NCBI RefSeq assembly: GCF_028583425.1
Contig: NC_072801.1
Span: 62,883,766-62,947,765 of the forward strand
Reading direction: 5' to 3'
DNA from: Eublepharis macularius
Taxonomy: Eukaryota > Chordata > Lepidosauria > Squamata > Eublepharidae
Length of the DNA stretch: 64,000 bases
Shown here: in pieces, positions 12,391-24,366 of the stretch
Layout: each line of letters begins with the position of its first letter
Position numbering within the stretch: the stretch's first letter is position 1
Translations under genes and position numbers: made by a program
The notes under the pieces: generated by a model
Told to the model about the DNA's origin: nothing
The model's database searches: none
What the model saw: only the letters and a program-made list of their open reading frames with translations

Positions 12391-12957
12391 TAGGAATAGA
12401 TATCCCTGAGCCCTGAGCCAAAATGTAATGTTTTCACACAACAGCAACCTGTCAATCACCGGTTTTCAAAAGCCTAGGGAAAGCCCTCAGTTAAGGGGAA
12501 ATTGGCGGTTTTGATAGGATTAGGGCAAGGAAAATGACTCAGGTGTAAGCAGTTCATGCAAAAATTCACATCTTCCTGTCCACATGGAATCCAAAGGCAC
12601 TTTGACTGCAATCTTTCCAAAAGTTCGTACCAAACCAATAAAAGGCAGGGGGTGGGGGTGACATGGAACCTGGTTGAATAGAGGACGACGTGTGAAGGAT
12701 TCCCAAAACAGGGCTGATGTAAGGAAACCAAGTTGGACTGAAATATCCGTGCAGAAGTAGATAGCACTTGTGTGTGTGTATAACACTCTAATAGTTTATA
12801 GTGTGAAATGCTTTACAATTCCTATTTTTCATCCCTGTACTTCATCTTATTTTTTAAAAAATCATAACAACTGTTTCCTATTTTTGTCTACTTTGTTGCA
12901 GAATCCTTCTTCCACTATCAGGCCATCAAAACACAAACTATTTTGTCAAACAAACAC

Positions 12958-13182
12958 GGCCGTTTCCACACGTCTTCTCCCCCTCCCGAAAAATGGAGCA
13001 AAACTTATGGAATGACACGCCTTCATGGCGCGATTTCCCGACATGACTTTGCTTCGTGGCGCGATGATGTCAGAAAACGCGCCATGAAGCAAATTCATGA
13101 TGGAAAATCGTGCTATGAAGGCGCACCGTTCTGTACGTTTTGCGCCATTTTTCAGAAGGGGGGGGGACATGTGGAAATGGCC
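12958..13182. mobile_element. palindromic MITE with GGCC ends
   Basis: Inverted ends GGCCGTTTCCACACG / CATGTGGAAATGGCC flanked by the 3-base duplication CAC. The interior arms repeat the GGCGCGATTTCC and TTTTGCGCC motifs. A 3-base duplication fits PIF/Harbinger-type transposition. Shares end sequence with 16433-16603. Confidence 0.55.
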
Positions 13183-13411
13183 CACGGATGGAGCTGTTAG
13201 GAAAGACAGCAGTCTGTATCTTTGCTGAAAATGAATCTCCAAGTGTCAATTCCCTCCTTTGCCTTTTGATTATTTAGGGGAAAGCCTCCTCTCACTCACC
13301 TTTTGTGTCTACAGAATGGTTTTTCTATCCATCTCTAAATCCTTCAGGATCTGACAATTTTGATCCAGAGACCTATAAAACAAACAAACAAAAAATATTT
13401 CTGTTAAATCA

Positions 13412-13565
13412 GTCCTGTCTCTTGGAGCAATTAGAGCACAAAATAATAATAACACTAACTTGTTCACCGTTTTGGGTGAGATACTAATCTGTCTAGAAGA
13501 GCGGTATATAAGCACAGTTGTTGTTGCTGTTATTTTGTGTTCCAAATTGCTCCAAGAGACGGGAC
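13412..13565. mobile_element. inverted-repeat element
   Basis: GTCCTGTCTCTTGGAGCAAT and its near complement (ATTGCTCCAAGAGACGGGAC) bound 154 bases that include a SINE/LINE-tail-like GAGCGGTATATAAGCACAG block with (TTG)n. Confidence 0.45.
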
Positions 13566-14159
13566 AAGATGCATGTCAAAGTTGTTTGCTCTAATCCCAC
13601 ACAGTGCCTGGCCTAAAAAAGATCTCTCACAGCAGTGCCGCTGCTACCCATCTGCATCTATTCACACAACCACGTGTACCAATGAAAAGCAGATAGGAAT
13701 TGGAGAACACAGGTTACAGTTTAATTAACTTACTTCTTCAAGAACGAAAATCAATTAGAACCATTCTCAGAACAAAGTAAGAATGACAAACTCCAAAGCA
13801 TTACATACCAGACTTTGAGTCCAAACTGAAAACATTAACATTCTCCGTTCAGTGATTGATTTACAGCGGATGCTCTTGCTACTACAGTCCCGATGTGGGA
13901 TCAGAAGTTGTGATAAGTACCCTCAGCCTCTGTGGATTCTTGGTTGGGGATGGTTGTTAGATAGTCTTGATGGATCTCACAATGACCAGCCTTCCCTGCC
14001 CACTAGGTGTATCTCTTTGTTTTTTAATTTACTTTGAAAAACTAGTTTCATTCTTTTCCAGTCAAGAAACTCTCTGTCCCTTCTCTGCCACACTGTTTCT
14101 TCCACTCTACTTTCTCCTTAAGTCCTGGTTCACACATAGAGGTGAATGGTGGTGGCAAT

Positions 14160-14357
14160 AGGGTTTCCAACTCCTAGAAATTCCTGAAGATTTGGAGGTG
14201 AGCCCTGGGGAGGGTGGGGTTTGGGCAGAGGAAGGAGCTCTGTGGGGTATAATGCCACCCTTCAAAGCAGCCATTTTTCTACAGGGAATTCTTTATAGTC
14301 TGGACATGAACTGTAATTCTGGGAGTTCTCCAGGCCCCACCTGGATGTTGGCAACCT
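14160..14357. mobile_element. TA-site MITE (AGGGTTGCCAAC family)
   Basis: Ends resemble AGGGTTGCCAAC / GTTGGCAACCT and the body keeps the family's order: AATTCCTGAAGATTTGGAGG, GGGGTATAATGCC, ACTGTAATTCTGGGAG. TA dinucleotide at the border, as for Tc1/mariner-type elements. Confidence 0.6.
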
Positions 14358-14509
14358 CAGATGGCAGTGAGGGGGGCAAAGGCCTGAGGTGGCAGAATGG
14401 ATTCCTCCACTTCAAATTGCCTGTGGAGGATCCCTTTTTGAAATGCTCCCATGAGGAAAACCCTGCAGACAGAAAACTAGCACAAGCAAACAAACAAATG
14501 AAGCAGAAT

Positions 14510-14531
14510 CTCTCTCTCTCTCTCTCTCTCT
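14510..14531 (+). repeat. (TC)n microsatellite
   Basis: Eleven TC units. Confidence 0.9.
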
Positions 14532-14915
14532 GCTGTGCTAGAGCTCTAGTATCCATTGAGGGTTTTTTTAATGCAAAGAAATATTTAAGACTGAAACCTG
14601 CCATGTACAGTCTCAAGTTCATTCTACCCCCTCAGTATTCTACCTCTTCATTCTTCTCCTGCATGTGTGAACCAGGCATTATTCTCAACCAACGGCTCTC
14701 CCTTTCTTAAACCTGCATGCTGCTTCCCTCACAATCCACCTGTGTCTCTTCCCATTTTTCACACCCAGCTGTCCCTCCAAATCTCAACAGTCCTAATTCC
14801 TTGCATAATGTGGAATGCTCCTCTTATACATGTAGCTGCATAGCAGCCAGCCTTAAGAAAAAGCAGGATAGCAGACCCATGTACTTCTGTTTCCACGTGC
14901 AGGATTCAATAGCAC

Positions 14916-15266
14916 CAGGGCTTTTTTTCAGCTGGAATGCGGTGGAATGGAGTTCCAGAACCTCTTGAAAATGGTCACATGGCTGGTGGCCCCGCCCCCT
15001 CATCTCCAGACAGAGGGGAGTCGCGGAGGGCAATCTAAACTCCCCTCTGTCTGGAGATCAGGGGGCGGGGCCACCAGCCATGTGACTATTTTCACCGAGG
15101 GTAACTTAAACTTTAAAAAACTCCCCTCTTGTTCCAGCTGACCCAAAGTGACGTCATTGTTCACACACGCATGTGGTACCAGGGGCACTACCTCCCACCA
15201 AGAGTTGCCCCCTGTGCTGGCAACCCACTGAGTTCCACCACCTCCTTTCCCAGAAAAAAAGCCCTG
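14916..15266. mobile_element. hAT-type palindromic MITE, long copy
   Basis: Ends CAGGGCTTTTTTTC and GAAAAAAAGCCCTG. The interior is an inverted pair around the GGGGCGGGGCCACCAGCCAT motif. Flanks AATAGCAC and CTTGGCAC agree at 5 of 8 bases, a decayed duplication. This copy keeps about 100 bases missing from the other two. Confidence 0.7.
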
Positions 15267-15944
15267 CTTGGCACAGTACTGATATCAATACTTTGGGAGT
15301 GATGTTCCCAAGGTTATCATGTGTCAAAATGGTGAGGTTGAAAATATCTTCTCTCTCACACACACACAAATGCAATTCACCACAATGGTTTTGAAGCTCA
15401 CAAATCCTGAAATGACGGTCTTCGCATTGGCTCTCTAAAAGAGACACTTCCCCCTTGTGGCAAGCAGGTATCTCAGCTCCATTCCTAAAGGACTACTGTA
15501 CCCATTTATTTCCAGGGCAGAGTCGTGTTACCCAATGACGCAGCAGAAACTGCCCAGGAGGACCCAGGGAAGTGTCACAAACATAAATGTGGACCTAGAA
15601 AACGTCACAACCAAAAATGAGATTCATTGGAGCGGGGCCTGAGGGTAAGGTTTGCTCAGCCACTTTTAGAGGTAGAAGTGACTCATCAAACTAGCCTGTT
15701 ACAATTCTCTCACCAGAACGACGATGCTTATAGCGCACAACTTTATTTATACACACCAAGCTCAGGCACATTCCAGAGTAGGGGCAGTGTTAGGCCGTTG
15801 CAGCAAAAACAACAGAGTCCTGCGGCACAAACTTTCACAGGCTGAAGCCTTCTTCGTCTGATGATATAAGGCATATGAAGATGCCAAATACCGAGTCAGA
15901 CCATTGGTCTATTCAAGGTCAGCACTGCTGCTCTCAAGCCGAAG

Positions 15945-15985
15945 CATCTCATAGAATCATAGAATTGTAGAGTTGGCTGCTGTGT
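15945..15985 (-). repeat. CR1 LINE 3' end scrap
   Basis: ATAGAATCATAGAATTGTAG is the 8-base repeat end typical of CR1, in antisense. Confidence 0.4.
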
Positions 15986-16006
15986 GAAACAAGATTTGGG
16001 TCCAGT

Positions 16007-16224
16007 AGGTTGCCAGACTCCAGGTGATGGCTGGAGATTTCCCAGAATTACAACTGATCTTCAACCGACAGAGATCAGTTCCCCTGGGGAAAAATGGCTG
16101 CTATGGAGAGTGGACTCTATGGCATTATACCCTGCTGAGGCCCCTCCCCTCCCAAATTCCACCCACTCCAAGCTCCACCCCCCAAATCTCCAGAAATTTC
16201 TCAATGTGGAGCTGGCCAACCTTA
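16007..16224. mobile_element. TA-site MITE (AGGGTTGCCAAC family)
   Basis: Plus-orientation copy: AGGTTGCCAGACTCCAGG, TACAACTGATCTTCAACCGA, GGCATTATACCCTGCTGAGG and GAGCTGGCCAACCTTA in family order. Confidence 0.6.
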
Positions 16225-16420
16225 GTAGGACCTTAAAGACCAACTAGATTTCTAGGGTATGAGCTTTCAAGAGCAAGATCTTGTATCTGATGAAGGGAGC
16301 TCTAACTCTTGAAAGCACATACCCTGGAAATCTAAGTTGGTCTCTAAGATGCTACTGGACCTGAATCTTGCTCTTCTACCACATACCAACACAGCTACCC
16401 CCCTGAAATTGTCTACATGA
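16225..16420. mobile_element. older palindromic copy of the hammerhead repeat family
   Basis: Arms with the ACCTTAAAGACC and GGTCTCTAAGATGCTACTGGA ends seen in the younger copies, ending with a CTACCACATACCAACACAGC tail. The CTGATGA and GAAA boxes remain, but the cleavage-site bases are changed, so the ribozyme is probably dead. Confidence 0.55.
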
Positions 16421-16432
16421 AACAAGACGCTG

Positions 16433-16603
16433 GGCCATTTTCACACGTCTTACCAGCTCCGGTACGTCGCACAAAGCTCCCGCAAGGACAGTGTCTTCCT
16501 GACGTGATTTCCTGGTTCTCGCGCGAAATCGCACCAGGAAGACGCTGTCCTTGTGGGAGCATTGTGCGACATACCAGAGCCAGTAAGACATGTGAAAACG
16601 GCC
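16433..16603. mobile_element. palindromic MITE with GGCC ends
   Basis: Inverted arms of about 70 bases (GGCCATTTTCACACGTCTTA / TAAGACATGTGAAAACGGCC) around a CGCGCGAAA centre, flanked by the 3-base duplication CTG. Open frames here on both strands are only an effect of the palindrome. Confidence 0.65.
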
Positions 16604-17949
16604 CTGGACTGGATAGGCCATTGGGCTGAGTATGCATAGCTGCCCTTATTTTCTGATGTTTGGTTCACTCTATGCTGGACAGACCTCAACAAAACTATTA
16701 ATGCAGATACCTGTCGCTTTGGATATGCAGTAGGTTTGGCGCTGCACCTGGATCCTTTGGCAGTTGCACATTGGTGCAAAGTTTTACACACATCTAAGCC
16801 ATGACCTACATGGATACTCTGTAGATCAGCAGGCAACTGATGGGAAACAAATCGGCTGCAATGTCTGTTGCCAGGCTTAGCTATCACACACAAGGATCCC
16901 TTGGACCAGGAGCGTGTCTTTGAACAGAAGTGGCCCTTTCCTTCAGGATCAGGTAGCATCACTCACAAAACATTCCAAGGAAGGAATCTCTTCCCTTCCC
17001 CAAACACCTAATCCTGCTGCTAGAGGTGTGCCAGAACCCATCCCCAGGACTTTGCAACACACTCCCTACTGAAATATAAACATAGGGATCTGCCTAATAC
17101 CGACTCGGGCTATGAGTCCATTTATCTCAGCATTGTCCCTTCGGAGGCTGTCTTGCATCTGCTAACTGCAGCTGGGGAAAGCGGAACAGGTGCTTTTCAG
17201 AGTCCCAAAGCCGCAGTCCTTGTGAGCACAGGAAAGGTCCACCTAGATCGGCATCGAGTGGGAGAAACCCTTTCGAGTTCGGGTGCGGGGATCTGGGAGT
17301 TTGAGCCGCAGTCAAGGGGAGTTTGCGCAACTCCTTTTCATTCATTCCCATGGGGCTTCTCGCAGGGAATCTCCCTGCCACCTCCCACCACTGCGCCTAA
17401 GAAGGACTCCAGCACGGAGTGGTCAAACGGCGCCCCCTGGCGCCCAAAAAAACTCCATTTCCGAGCCGACTCCGGGTTCGCCAAAGGCATCGAAGCTGGA
17501 TTTGAGGTTCATACCGGCAAGTGTGCTCGCCTAAGCCTGCCTCCCTAAACCAGAATGTACGAACCTTGTTAAAAGTTGCAAAACAAACAAACAAACCCCG
17601 CACTTCCAACTAATTAAAAGGCATTAATAAGAATAAAAGAATGACGTGGTTTGTTCAGAAGAGATTTCCGAAATCAGGAAACACAAATAGCATTTTCCGT
17701 TCCATGACCCGAAACGTAGAAAAAGGAGATCAATGAATGCTCTGCAGAGATTAAGGGAAAGTGTTGCGTTGCGCCGCTTACTTGTGTCAGCACTTTCCCC
17801 GGTGTCTGCTATAATTAACTCGTTCTTTCCCGACACAGATCTGTAGCCGGGGGTGCCTCTTACTCGTGGGAACGAGCGGGCCATTTTCTGTCCCTCCCCA
17901 CCCACCTACCTTTGCCCCGTTACGGCTTCTTGATAGCCCGGGGGTCAGT

Positions 17950-18141
17950 ATGGAGAGAGGGCGGGCCGGTCTTCAATGAGCATTCAGTCGGGGCAGCTCC
18001 TCCAGCATTTTTCCTTTTCGGAGCCATTCCCATGTTTGTGGCTATTTATAGCCCCCCAGGAATAGGCCGCGTGGCTGACTCGACCCTCCCTGCCGCTGCT
18101 GCTAGCCCACGAGGGAGGAAAGGAAGGACGCGAGACTGGGA
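17950..18141 (+). promoter_or_regulatory. probable MPV17L promoter and non-coding first exon
   Basis: About 17,200-18,150 is richer in CpG than its surroundings. It contains CTATTTATAG at 18042-18051, which fits a TATA box or MEF2 site, and a good splice donor (GGGA|GTAAGG) after 18141. The next strong acceptor on this strand is at 20485-20486, just upstream of the MPV17L start codon. I infer a first non-coding exon of roughly 18075-18141 spliced to 20487. Confidence 0.4.
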
Positions 18142-18466
18142 GTAAGGGTTTGAATACTTGGGGTGGGGTAGTAGTCCTGGGCGGAACTGTGGGTGGGCCT
18201 GCGAGGAAGAGAGAAAAGAGTCGCAGGGTGCACGTGTGAACTGGGCTACAGAGCGCTTGCTTTCTGAAATGGGTGTGTTGCCGCCTCACTCAGATGTGGC
18301 CAAGTTGTTTTACTTGCTCAGGGAGGCAGCAGAACATTTCTGCCGACGCGCTCGGCAGCACTTTCTTGTACATGAATTTCCCATTGACTGGGTGGTCGTT
18401 TTTGATTCCACCCTTCCTTGTGCATTGAAACTTTATGTGGAGATCTGTTATCTTCATAACTAAAAC

Positions 18467-19192
18467 CAGTGATTTTTTTCTGGGGGGACGCATACCCCTA
18501 AACATTGTGTGTTTCTAACAGGAGAAAGTAAAAATTTTAAAATGACGGAATTCTCGCTAAACCAACTTCAAACATATTGTGGATATTTATGTGATTTGTT
18601 ACGTTTTATGTAGCGCATGTTGGCAACAAAGATGTTTAGTTATATTTAAATCACTAGGAGCACTGTTCGTCTTACAAAAAATGGAACGTCTTTGAGCATT
18701 GAACACGCCACCGAGATCGCTGGCATAATCTGTGATCGTTAGGGTGCAGACAAATACAAACAAGTCTTCTCTAAGCCACTTGGCGCTCTGGTAGTTGGAA
18801 TCTAGCATGGTGATTGGTCAGTCTTGTTGCTACCCCCTATGGCGGCAACCAATTTGTGTATTTGTGTACGTTTTGCAAAAGAGTGCAAAGAGTTTGTCTA
18901 TACCGAAACTCTTTGGTTGTGCACACTTGTCACTATAGAGGGGCTTGGTTGGCAATATTGATACCCATAATTCTCATCACTGACAGTCTTCTAACATCAT
19001 TTCCTTTCACGGTGAACACAATCTCATGCCAATCTGGAAGTTATTGTGAGCTGTGTAATATGCGGAAATGCATGTTCTTGGTGATTTTGTCCATTGACTG
19101 CATTTATTTTTTCCGATTTGAACTACAAAATGGTGATTTTCTTGAGTCAAACAGAGAGTACCCCAAAACATTTTTTTAGAAAAAAAGCACTG
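18467..19192. mobile_element. 726-bp non-autonomous hAT-type element
   Basis: Left end CAGTGATTTTTTTCT and right end AGAAAAAAAGCACTG are inverted repeats. Flanks ACTAAAAC (18459-18466) and ACTATAAC (19193-19200) agree at 7 of 8 bases. No transposase-like protein is readable inside. It lies in the inferred first intron of MPV17L. Confidence 0.6.
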
Positions 19193-19619
19193 ACTATAAC
19201 CCATCCCAATGTAACTTTCCCCATATGTATGCTATTCCCATGGGGGATTTTGACAAGTATTATTTTCCAGTGCTGAGGGTTCAGGCCGAAGAGGCTCTGT
19301 GAGAGGCGTGTATACATTATGTGCAAGAAAGAGGGATGCTTCAAAGGTGGATGGTTGGAGAGTGCACTATTGTTAGTGACTATAGTAATAACTTGCAACT
19401 GGATTACATTGTCCACACAGTAGAATCAAATTGTGGATGACTGCTTAGAGTGCAAGGACAGAGCTCTGCATCCAGCCACACCTTCATGCAGTGCACGGTT
19501 TGATAATGACTGAAGATAGATACAAAGAACAGGCTACAGAGCATGGAGGTGTACCAGCAACTCTGAATTGTGCTCAGAAATGAAATTCCTTCGAGAGTGG
19601 TGAGAGACTTTCCTGATCA

Positions 19620-19850
19620 TCTTAACTAGTCTCGCTGCAGCGTTCCAAAGCAACTGGAGTATCCGAACAGACTTCAAAGGCAGCCCCATGTAAAATGCAC
19701 TGCAATGATCTAACCTGGAAATCGCCAGAGTGCATGCATAACAGTAACCAGAGCCTCTTAATGCAGCTGAGGAATCGGCTGAAGCTGCTAAAAGGCACTA
19801 GTGAAGGCCACACCTGATACCTGAACATCCATCTGCAGAAATGGGTCTTA
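19620..19850 (-). repeat. LINE fragment (CR1/L2-like), antisense
   Basis: CTGCAGCGTTCCAAAGCAAC, AAAGGCAGCCCCATGTAAAA and GCAATGATCTAACCTGGAAA match a very common reptile LINE-derived sequence in antisense, from memory. Confidence 0.45.
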
Positions 19851-19865
19851 TAGTACCCCAATCAA

Positions 19866-19960
19866 ACAGAGTCCAGTAGCACCTTTAACACTAACCAATT
19901 TTATTGTAGCATAAGCTTTCGAGAATCAAGTTCTCTTCGTCAGATGCCTGATACAGAGAC
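19866..19960 (-). mobile_element. single-arm copy of the hammerhead-bearing repeat
   Basis: Same family as 41014-41235 (GTCCAGTAGCACC end), one arm only. On the minus strand, stem I GCAT/ATGC (19944-19947, 19909-19912), CTGACGA, stem II GAGAA/TTCTC, GAAA and the AGCT-type palindrome are all intact. Confidence 0.65.
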
Positions 19961-20593
19961 TGGTCAAACACAGAAGAGCAGGAGGTACCCCAAAGCTCTG
20001 AAGCAGCTGCTTTAGGGGGAGGTTTTATAAAATGTATATATCTTTATAGAAATACGTATGTGTATGAATGTGTAAGGGCTTGAAGTGGGTCGTGCTGTTT
20101 GGCAACAAGTAGTCTGATGTACATGTATGCAGGCAAACTTTTTACATGTGCACAGATGGCATTAATGTGTGAAAGTAGATTAATGGGGGGGAAAAGTGTA
20201 AGTGCCCAGTTCAAACTCTAACCCAGCCTAGAACTCACTGGGTGCTCTTAGACCAAGTCACCAAACCAACTGTGCAGGATGCAGCTGCCCAAACAAGCGA
20301 AGGTGGTCACTGTATGCTATCGTCATTCAGAGTCAGCACACAGAACACATTGCAGGGAACAGAAGCAGAAAATGTGCACACCTCATGCAAAGGCCTATCG
20401 TGAGCTCAGTCTTTCACCCAGTTGAACATACAGTTGCAACCTTGTGGTTCAGAGAAGTAACAGATTTGGGTTTTGTGTATTTGCAGGCAACATACCAGTA
20501 CAACGCAACATTACAGTTCATCTGAGTCGAGTACCTGGCCAACTAGCAACCCTTCAAGGAACTGCACTCCCACCATACTAAATCCCAAGCCTA

Positions 20594-22441
20594 ATGTGGC
20601 CCCTGCTGGGCTTGGTGCGTCGCCACCCTTGGGTGGTGAATGTGGCCGCTTATGGGACACTGTTTTCAGCAGCAGATGTGGCCCAGCAGGTATTAGCCAG
20701 GCCACATCTGGATGCTTCTGAGCAAGGATATTTGGATCTGAAGCAGACAGGAAAAGTAGCCCTGGTGGGATTCAGCTTCCATGCCAACTTCAATTATTTC
20801 TGGTTCCGGAGTCTGGAGCGCCTTCTTCCAGGAACAAATGTGGCCAGAGTGATCGCGAAAGTCACTTGTGACCAGGCCATAGCAGCGCCACTCACAATTG
20901 GAGCATTTTATGCTGGTGAGAGATTGGGGGGGGAGAGGTGGGTGGAGGACCTTTCAGAGAGGGTGAGCTGAATAAAAGTGGCATCTTCTACCCATTGTAG
21001 GCTTGTCTCTCCTGGATGGGGAAAGTGACATTTTTGGGAACTTGCGGGAAAAGTTTTGGCCAACATACAAGGTAATTACATGTGGTGGTGATTGTGTATT
21101 TTAAAGGCTTGGAACCATCATTTTTACTCTCAGCTTGCCATAATTTCTCTTTCAGACTGGAGTGCTCTGCTGGACTTTATTCCAGGTGAGTCACACTGTG
21201 ACCCCTTCTTCCCTCACTCCAACATCTGAAGCTCAGGGCTGCTTGCTTTTTTTCCTAACGGAGCTTGTGTGCCTTTAAGCAGTTACAAGAGGGGCAGCAG
21301 TTTGGCAGAAGAAGCTTATCTTGGCAAGAAGATGATGTAATGGGAGAACTTTACCTGATGCATTTCTGCCTGTCCTGTTGTTGTGGAAAAACACAGCTGT
21401 GTCAGTTCCAAGGCTTTTGGGAAGGAGTGTGTATGTGCGATAGTAGTGTGGCTTGGTTATTTGCAAGTGTGTGACAAACCTGAGAGGGACTTTTCCTTTT
21501 GGTGGGAATATCCCTCAGCAAACCTGAAAGTACTTGGTAACTTCTTTGTAGGCCAGCCACCTGTGAAGTAAATTATATTATTGTTTAGAGGTACACCCCC
21601 CACCTTCCTCAGATGTGCTATAGAGGTAAATGTCACCTCTGCTTTGGTCTTTAGTATGGAGTAACCTTGTCTGCTCACGAGGACCAAGGAGGAGATCAGA
21701 GATAAACAAAAAATAACTTTATTTCATTCCCTAGAGGGGAAGATAATGGTTTTGGTGTTCAAGAATAAACTCTATGCATTTGTAATTGTGTGAGAGAAAG
21801 CTTAGAGAAAGAGTATTCACTTTTGCATATATTTTCAGAGAGAGAGAGTATGTATCAGAAACTGCCAGTCTACTGTATGAGAGTAGAAGAGATGTGTTTC
21901 CCTCAGGTTTTCCAAATATCATTTAAAGTTTACTGGAGTTCGTATCACATAGACCTTTGTCTGCCTAGAAAGACCAAAAGAGTTCAACCACCAGCGTGTG
22001 CCCCTCTTGGCAACCACATTAAACCAGTCTGCTTCTGAGAACTAAACCTGCTGTTAGCACTTCTAAACCCTGCCTGACATGAATGGCCCTTTCAGGATGA
22101 AAGAACTCCCTCATAGTGCTACCATAAAGCAGCCATTTGCCAGACCAAAGCAGGCTCCACACAGGAAAATAGGCTCCATCATCGCAGCACTGCTAGTTTT
22201 TGTCTCCCTCATCTCATCTCTCTCCCTCAACCAGACAGTGAATTTTACTCTTGTTCCACCTGTGCTGCGTACGGCCTACGTGGGCGCCTGCTCTTTCCTG
22301 TGGACGGCTTTTCTCTGCTATCTGCGCCAAAATGATGCCCATGATACCACCTCCCGAATGTTCCAGGCACTGCCAGGTTTGGCAGGGTTCTTTCCGTCTA
22401 CAAGAAATGAAAATGGAGTAAACATGCCTTCTGAGAGATAA
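20594..22441 (+). CDS. MPV17L: Mpv17-like membrane protein (MPV17L), 4 coding exons
   Basis: Seen: four exons with GT/AG borders at 20594-20915, 21001-21071, 21156-21185 and 22235-22441, giving 209 residues (human MPV17L is about 196). The N-terminal exon carries the MPV17L-like stretch FHANFNYFWFRSLERLLPG and the CDQAIAAPL segment. Exon 2 has the family's LREKFWPTY block, and exons 3-4 the C-terminal signature with NFTLVP, LRTAYVG and FLWTAFLCYL. Family knowledge: Mpv17/PMP22 proteins have about four membrane helices and sit in the mitochondrial inner membrane or peroxisomes; MPV17L is tied to reactive-oxygen handling. The start is supported by an in-frame TAA just upstream (20579-20581). 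A strong acceptor at 20485-20486 implies a non-coding first exon, probably near 18.1 kb. The closest family member by recall is MPV17L rather than MPV17L2, MPV17 or PXMP2, but this is not checked by alignment. Confidence 0.88.
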
Positions 22442-22452
22442 TGAAGGGACTC

Positions 22453-22458
22453 AATAAA
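22453..22458 (+). terminator. polyadenylation signal of MPV17L
   Basis: AATAAA twelve bases after the TAA stop codon (22439-22441), in the expected place for a very short 3' UTR. Confidence 0.7.
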
Positions 22459-24366
22459 TCCTTATATTGTTGATTATACCTCCTGTTCCCTGATTTCTAA
22501 TCCTTAGTCTCTACAAACATTGCCAGGCACTGGCTGATGGTTGCCAATCTGTGCCCTTTTCAGGCTTGACATCCTTTAGGTGGGTGGCACCAAATAGGTC
22601 AAGTACAATAACAAAGGACAAAATCCAAAATGGTGCAAACTGGTTTGTGTTAAAGAGTCCTCATGTGTTTTGTTCAAGGGTGTAATGTTTCATCAAAAGA
22701 CAGCCCTGCTTTCGGGGCGTGTGAATTTGTTTTCAGACAACTATTATTATTTAATCAGATAATATTACAGAGAAAAACCATAACGTACAACACACTATTT
22801 AATGGTTTTTTTAAAATACGTGACAAAAAGGGGGGGAGTAAGATATATATATTTAGATTTATTTTCATAACATAATTGATTGGATATTTAATACATGTTA
22901 TGACATAAACAATATTGTTTCAATTTATTAGCACACAAAACCAATATTCAGAAAATATCAACACATTATAAGTCCCTCTAGTATCTAGCTTTTATAGCTT
23001 GTGTCCTTGCCAATGTATTAAAAAGTCTCTCTTTTATATTCCTAATCTGGAAGATCTCTGAAGAAAATCTGCTTCGTATCCCTCCTAATCCATAACCAGT
23101 ATATGTAATCACACTCCAGTGTCCTGAGATAGGTAAGAACCTACAAAACCTATGTAGGCACCATGTTAGAAGAGGCATTCCTTCTTGTGAAAGAATGCCT
23201 CTTCTAAGGTAGCACCCTCTGCAACATATGAGTAATCTGAAAACAAAAAAGTTTTGTTTTATATTTCATAAGCAGACACAATCCACATGGACACTGAAGG
23301 CCAGAGCCTGAATTTGGGACTTTATGCATGGAAAAATGTGCCCAACTACAGACTCTTATCTGTACACAGGAAACACTGCAAACCCAACACAAGCCAGTAT
23401 GGAGCTTCTGGGATTCCACCAGGCATCAATGCCTTGCTTTCACATGCTCTTTACAGCTATGAGGGAGAAAAGACTGAGATTCTCAGTATGCAGAATTCTT
23501 CTCCAAGGGCTAACAGGTATAGCAGCGTGGATGAACTATGAATCAGAAAGCCCCCAATTTGAATTTTCTGTCTTAATGACCTTGTTTAGGTAACTCTCAG
23601 CCTCATTTCCCCAGCTACTCTGCAGTCTTAAATTACTGTTCAACCTTACAGGGTGAATATAATGATTAGATCAGTGAAATGGCCTGAATGCTCTAAAACA
23701 CTATGTAAATAATAATATCCATGTATAACATGATCTCCCTTAGATCACTGATCTCCAATATGACACCCATGAACAGCACGGTGCCTGCAGATGTATTCTA
23801 GTGCCCACTTGTTTCTTTCCCAAAGCAAAGAGCCATCCTTGACTCTCCTCCAGTTCATTGGAACATGAGGTGCATCAGAAAAGCTGAGAGGAGGCATTAT
23901 CTTTGTGTCTGCAGGGAGAATCCATTTGGAAATGACTACCTTAATCATAGGGGGATGTTTGGCTTGGCATATTTGTAGTTGCTTGTTGATCCTGTTGCAG
24001 CCATTTTGTGACTGGTCCCACTCCCATGGCAGCCATTTGGTGGTGGTGGTACCCACTACTGTTTCTGACAATTCTAAAAATGTTTGCAAGCTGATCAAGT
24101 TAGGGACTTGTCTTAACTTTACCAGGGAAACATTAATTCTCAAGGAACCAATGAATTGCCTGGCCACAAGATCCCACAACTCTTCTAGAGATCCAAAAGG
24201 CTTCCCAGTCTGTTTATCTCCACACTTGATGACCTCTTAGGATCTTTCTTGCTTAAAAAATTGTGGTTCAAGCAACTCTGATGCACATTCCGCAAAGAGC
24301 AACTTGGATTGTGACTTCACTTTTGAGAACCCTGAAGTAGGCCAGCTCTGTGGCCTCTGGTCAGCC
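22459..24366. other. intergenic between MPV17L and IZUMO2
   Basis: AT-rich DNA with a 15-bp hairpin. The 144-codon minus frame at 23745-24179 is in what looks like an old dispersed repeat (GACACCCATGAACAGCACGG, CCATTTTGTGACTGG); not called as a gene. Confidence 0.45.
23166..23207. repeat. 15-bp hairpin
   Basis: TTAGAAGAGGCATTC and its exact complement GAATGCCTCTTCTAA with a 12-base spacer. Between MPV17L and IZUMO2. Confidence 0.65.

Larger units (their letters stand above)
19201..20486. other. inferred MPV17L first intron
   Basis: Holds a LINE fragment and a hammerhead-repeat arm. No other coding sequence seen. Confidence 0.4.

Noticed and set aside
16376-16962. Open frames on both strands around 16.4-16.9 kb
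   Set aside because: Produced by the 16433-16603 palindromic MITE.
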